Below are positions 61,015-64,000 of a stretch of DNA of 64,000 bases, one piece after another. The DNA is from Cryptomeria japonica (taxonomy: Eukaryota > Streptophyta > Pinopsida > Cupressales > Cupressaceae). The notes below the pieces were generated by a model. That model was not told where the DNA came from. It saw only the letters and a program-made list of their open reading frames with translations, and did not search any database. Position 1 is the stretch's first letter. The number at the start of each line of letters is the position of its first letter. Both the position numbers and the translations under genes were made by a program. The stretch lies in NCBI RefSeq assembly GCF_030272615.1, contig NC_081414.1, forward strand, positions 809,571,069-809,635,068, given 5' to 3'.

Positions 61015-61820
61015 CTTCTTATATATGTCTAGATATAACAAGATTGCTTCTTCTATTTCATTTTGCTCATTATCTTCTAAATATTCATAGAATTTTGACA
61101 CACTTTTCAACATTTCATCTTTAGTTATCTCATCAATTAACTCAACACAAGTTATTTTACTAGATTTAGTCGCTTCATCACTCTTTTTCTTCTTGTTGGG
61201 AGTTGCAGGAGCAGATGGAAAAGGTTGCCTCTTCTGAGTAGGTTTCCTTGTCGGAGGTGTGGTTGTAGTTGTTACCTTTCTAACTAGCTTCCTCCTAGGT
61301 TACACCTTCTTCTCCTCTATCAGAGGCTTGTCAATTTTCTTCCTCTCCACCCTTCTAAATGCAAGAGGTTGATTATCCTCTGGATCAGAATCAAAAGTGA
61401 TAGAAGAAATGAAACTCTCGGGCTTCTTCACCTCAGGAGTGCTGTTGCCGGTTGATCTACCAGTTTAGATCCAAAACCTAATTTTGTATCTATCCTGTGC
61501 ATTACATCCTGAACAAATGTAAATATTTTGTCTATCTTCTTTTCTCTTCTTTTTCAGTTGAAACTAGTTTTAACTTCAAAAGTCTTTTCCTGTGCAGTGC
61601 CAAAGTGTTCAGCCTTATCATCCAAAGGAGCATCAATCAACATTTTAGTCTATAACTCCAAAATTTTGTCATCTACCTCATAACCCAATTCAGTGACCCA
61701 TATAGTTTTGGGTTCCACTACTTCCATCAGTGTCTCATCTGTTTTGACTATAAATCAAATATAAGTGGAGTATTTCTCCACAATGTGCTTGGAAATTCTT
61801 TCCCTCAGTCTCATGTTCTC
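61015..61820 (-). other. Decayed ORF2 linker of element D
   Basis: Low-complexity lysine-, threonine- and proline-rich coding remnant on the minus strand, corresponding to the linkers of ORF2 in A-C. No separate gene. Confidence 0.55.
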
Positions 61821-62494
61821 TTAAAAAGTTTTGAAATAGCCCCATAGCTTCTCATCCCTATTACTACCAAGATCGGTGATTGCTTCTTTGATTTGCATAC
61901 CTACCAGTATGTCATGTGCCCAACTCTTCTTTCCCAAACCCGGTAGCTCATTCATTACGTATAACATCAAGCAGACAATAAGATTGCCAAACCTAAAAGT
62001 TCCTTTCTTAACCCCTTTAATTTTGCCAAGATTAATCATTAACTCACTCCTCAACCATTCACACAAATCATACTTTTCATTATTATTTATCATATGATAA
62101 GCAACATAGATGCAGGAACTAGCAATAGAGTTTAATCGACTTGATTGAGTTACCTTGTAGCCGATTATCATGCTGGCAAATTTCACATCAGTGTCTTTGA
62201 TGGCGTTTACCCTCATAGATCTTCCATCATGGGTTGTGCCGATGAGCTTCTCAACCGCAGTGGGGGAAATCGTCTTTCGTGGTTCCTATGCAACTTTAGG
62301 TAAGTCAGTGACCGCCTGGATAGCTTCTTTAGTAATCATGTGGAGCCGGTCTGCAGCCAAATAAATTCATTATGGACCCTTCTCAGAACATATCTGATCA
62401 CTTTATCCTTGAATTCCAGAATGTACAGGATTTTGGTTAACCCTAGATCCTTAATGATTTGATATTACGATTTGATAGTACCAGAGCTGCCTAG

Positions 62495-62629
62495 TGTTGG
62501 TGTTGGAAACAAGCCACACCCGGACCGATGATGGATTGGTCCAAGAGGGGCTAGTAGCTCAATGGTAGAGCACTCCAATAGTGTATGGAAGGTCCTAGGT
62601 TTGAGTCCTAGCTGGTCCATGTCTCAACA
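62495..62629 (+). repeat. TRIM LTR1
   Basis: 135 bp with a GGACC/GGTCC hairpin (62522-62542) upstream of the tRNA-like segment. Confidence 0.9.
62548..62619 (+). ncRNA. tRNA-like sequence in TRIM LTR1
   Basis: 72 nt: acceptor GGGCTAG with CTGGTCC plus A; D arm GCTC/GAGC; T arm CTAGG/CCTAG around TTTGAGT. A box TAGCTCAATGG fits the consensus; B box GTTTGAGTC has one mismatch. The anticodon arm has only four pairs and an 8-nt loop, so it is not a standard tRNA. It likely serves, or served, as an internal Pol III promoter. Confidence 0.82.
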
Positions 62630-62642
62630 TGGTATGAGAGCC
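62630..62642 (+). other. Primer binding site of the TRIM
   Basis: TGGTATGAGAGCC directly follows LTR1, one base from TGGTATCAGAGCC. Confidence 0.85.
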
Positions 62643-62679
62643 AGGTCCAGGCTAAGAGTCCCAAGCACATGAGAGGTAT

Positions 62680-62693
62680 CGCTTAAGGGGGGG
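62680..62693 (+). other. Polypurine tract of the TRIM
   Basis: A run of seven G after TTAA directly precedes LTR2. Confidence 0.7.
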
Positions 62694-62828
62694 TATTGGT
62701 GTTGGAAATAAGCCACACCTAGACTGACGATGGACTAGTCCAAGAGGGGCCAGTAGCTCAGTGGTATAGCACTCCAACAACGTATGGAAGGTCCTAGATT
62801 CGAGTCCTAGTTGGTCCATGTCTCAACA
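62694..62828 (+). repeat. TRIM LTR2
   Basis: 135 bp; the terminal TG is mutated to TA. Confidence 0.9.
62747..62818 (+). ncRNA. tRNA-like sequence in TRIM LTR2
   Basis: 72 nt: GGGCCAG with TTGGTCC plus A. A box TAGCTCAGTGG is intact; the B-box segment GATTCGAGTCC keeps the TTCGA core. The D stem and T stem each have one mismatch. Differences from LTR1 in the acceptor stem all keep pairing (T-G to C-G, G-C to G-T). Confidence 0.82.
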
Positions 62829-63561
62829 CCTAATATCACAGATTGATACAACCCCTTGATTTCCTTAGTGCCTAAGTCCTACAAGGTGCAGTGAATATAG
62901 GCTCTGACATCTTCTACATAAACCACGCCATCAGGAACCCTCGAAAATGCGCTAGTAGAATCTTCATAGAAATTTTGGGAACTTCCTTGAAAATAGGCCT
63001 AAGCCTATCCTTGACCTCAACAATAGTGGGATTCACAATGAAAATAGGAGAAAATGATGATTTGGATGCCATTTCAAAGAAATACCTAGATAATACTTGT
63101 CGGTTGAAGGGTTTTGATTACTTCTTAGATGATTGCTGGAAATTTTTTGGAATTCCTTTACGTGCTCTTGATTGCCTATGATTTGCCTTTGCTTTGCTCT
63201 TGTTTGCTCGAGTGTTGGGTGAGTGAAAATGAGTCCATTTTTCCTTTTTATCAGCGAGTAAACCCTAATTCATCACTATCATAAATGCTTAGCAATGTGC
63301 CCTACCAGATGTCGGTTTCAGAGTTTTATGTCAGATAAACCTCCATCAATGATCAATACCACTCTTCAGATCTCTTATGGGGAATATGCAAGATTTGCAA
63401 TGAATTTTCCAACCTCTAAGGCATATGCCTTAGTTACCAGTTGAATTTCATGTCGATGCAGGAGTGATTTGGTCTACCGGTGGAGTTATAGGTGCAGTTA
63501 CCGGTGTAGTTGCATCTCCACATGGTTCTTAAGATTTTCTAAACCATCTCTTGGTGTGATC

Positions 63562-64000
63562 TTATTGTATTTCATCTACTTTCTTCTTTGCTTTCTCATT
63601 TTCTTTATCATTACTAACCAGTGTAGACTTGCTTCTACAGTACTTAGCAATATGACCTATTTTGTTGCATGCATACCATGTAACATTGTTCTTTTGAATT
63701 GCTTTGACATATCCGATGTCATTCCTTGACCTACATTGATTAGCCAAATGACCAAACTTTCCACATTCATGACATTTAACATTCATCCTACAATCTTCTG
63801 ACTGATGACCACATTTCTTGCAATTTGTGCATTGACCGGGAACTGAATTCTAGTTTTGATTTGCTCTATTTCTATATTGTCTAGCCATATGCCAAAATTT
63901 ATTACAAATAAAACATCTACCATTGAATTTGTAAGCATTAGATCGCCTTACCAGTTTCCTCTAGTCTGATAAGTTCTGCATACTGGTTGTCTGATCTTCA
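63562..64000 (-). pseudogene. ORF1 of element D: CCHC knuckle region, cut by the window end
   Basis: The minus strand has, from the window edge inward, CFICNKFWHMARQY (damaged), CTNCKKCGHQSEDC, CHECGKFGHLANQC and a knuckle with its first Cys lost (WYACNKIGHIAKYC). A lysine-rich tail ends at 63562. The coiled-coil half lies outside the window. The layout is that of ORF1 in A, B and C, a gag-like RNA-binding protein. Confidence 0.8.

Larger units (their letters stand above)
62495..62828 (+). mobile_element. 334-bp TRIM whose LTRs contain a tRNA-like sequence
   Basis: Two direct repeats of exactly 135 bp (62495-62629 and 62694-62828) enclose 64 bp. LTR1 starts TGTTGG, LTR2 TATTGG; both end CTCAACA. 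The interior begins TGGTATGAGAGCC, one base off the initiator tRNA-Met priming site, and ends with the purine tract TTAAGGGGGGGTA-like before LTR2. The target duplication is CCTAG/CCTAA. There is no coding capacity, as in other TRIMs. It interrupts ORF2 of element D. More than half of each LTR is a 72-nt tRNA-like cloverleaf. Confidence 0.9.
56922..63072 (-). pseudogene. ORF2 of element D, unknown protein, split by two insertions
   Basis: The start MASKSSFSPIFIVNPTIVEV at 63072 is close to that of element A. Remaining blocks: DVRAYIHC (about 62905), RLHMITKEAIQAVTDLP (about 62347), NAIKDTDVKFASMIIGYKV, YDLCEWLRSELMINLGKI and FGNLIVCLMLYVMNELPG (62216-61821), with lysine-rich linkers (61500-61150), then past the solo LTR a GWTKFFQKNPDFFTSQEEFA segment (58150) and coiled coil to 56922. 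Frameshifts and stops are frequent. It matches A, B and C block for block, so the reading is firm although no function can be given. The TRIM lies between DVRAYIHC and VLRRVHNEF. Confidence 0.78.
55794..64000 (-). mobile_element. LTR element D, minus strand, 5' end beyond the window
   Basis: The 3' LTR (55794-56696) starts TGTTGGAATACAATAAACCC and ends TTGCCAACA, with a purine tract (minus AAAGGGGGAGAT) next to it. ORF2 runs from 63072 down to about 56922 and ORF1 from beyond 64000 to 63562. The interior is split by a 2.6-kb solo LTR (58392-61009) and a 334-bp TRIM (62495-62828). The element lies in the gypsy relic E; the 5 bp before it are TAAAT, but the other end cannot be checked. Confidence 0.88.

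Noticed and set aside
62543-62620. True tRNA genes at the two TRIM cloverleaves
   Set aside because: The anticodon arm has only four pairs and an 8-nt loop, and both copies lie at the same place in LTRs with priming site and purine tract.
62495-62828. Cassandra element with 5S rRNA
   Set aside because: The Pol III signals are of tRNA type (A and B box with D and T arms), and I found no 5S rRNA-like segment.

Overview
This looks like a plant nuclear chromosome segment made almost entirely of nested, mostly decayed retrotransposons. Plant origin is supported by L1-type LINE sequence, Ty3/gypsy elements of the Tat type and of a chromovirus type, LTR elements primed by a TGGTATCAGAGC-type (initiator tRNA-Met) site, a plant mobile domain gene, a relic of a MATE transporter and a nuclear-type tRNA-Pro gene. 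The density and depth of nesting fit a very large genome such as a gymnosperm, but the species cannot be fixed from the sequence. I see no intact host protein gene.

Layout. 1-4560: an L1-type LINE (ORF1 remnant, endonuclease/RT pseudogene) split by a ~690-bp minus-strand solo LTR (3635-4327). 4757-8911: a 4.2-kb solo LTR (target duplication ACTAC) whose left half holds ten short hairpin modules, most lying on a ~166-bp ladder. 9107-12295: a rearranged minus-strand LTR element. 13019-13380: a MATE-transporter relic. 15288-15359: tRNA-Pro(TGG). 18130-20690: LTR-like sequence, then a chromovirus integrase relic and LTR remnant. From 20699 onward a minus-strand Ty3/gypsy pol relic (pieces at 20699-20865, 27471-27720 and 55435-55793) hosts every later insertion. 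Element A (20866-27470, plus) and element B (27721-55434, minus) sit in it; B's right LTR was split by a Tat element (34438-47150) and by element C (47365-55306); element D (55794 to beyond the window, minus) sits in the same relic and is itself split by a 2.6-kb solo LTR (58392-61009) and a 334-bp TRIM (62495-62828).

Elements A, B, C and D are the main unfamiliar system. Each has copia-like LTRs, a tRNA-Met-type priming site where visible, an ORF1 made of coiled coil plus several CCHC zinc knuckles, and a second ORF of about 1,100 codons that I do not recognise. None shows reverse transcriptase, integrase or protease. They therefore look like coding but non-autonomous elements that need enzymes supplied by others. 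The second unusual object is the TRIM at 62495-62828: each 135-bp LTR contains a 72-nt tRNA-like cloverleaf with recognisable A and B boxes. The third is the Tat element, which lacks a recognisable gag but carries an antisense, intron-containing plant mobile domain gene between its integrase and its 3' LTR. Coordinates, repeat ends and sequence differences were read by eye.
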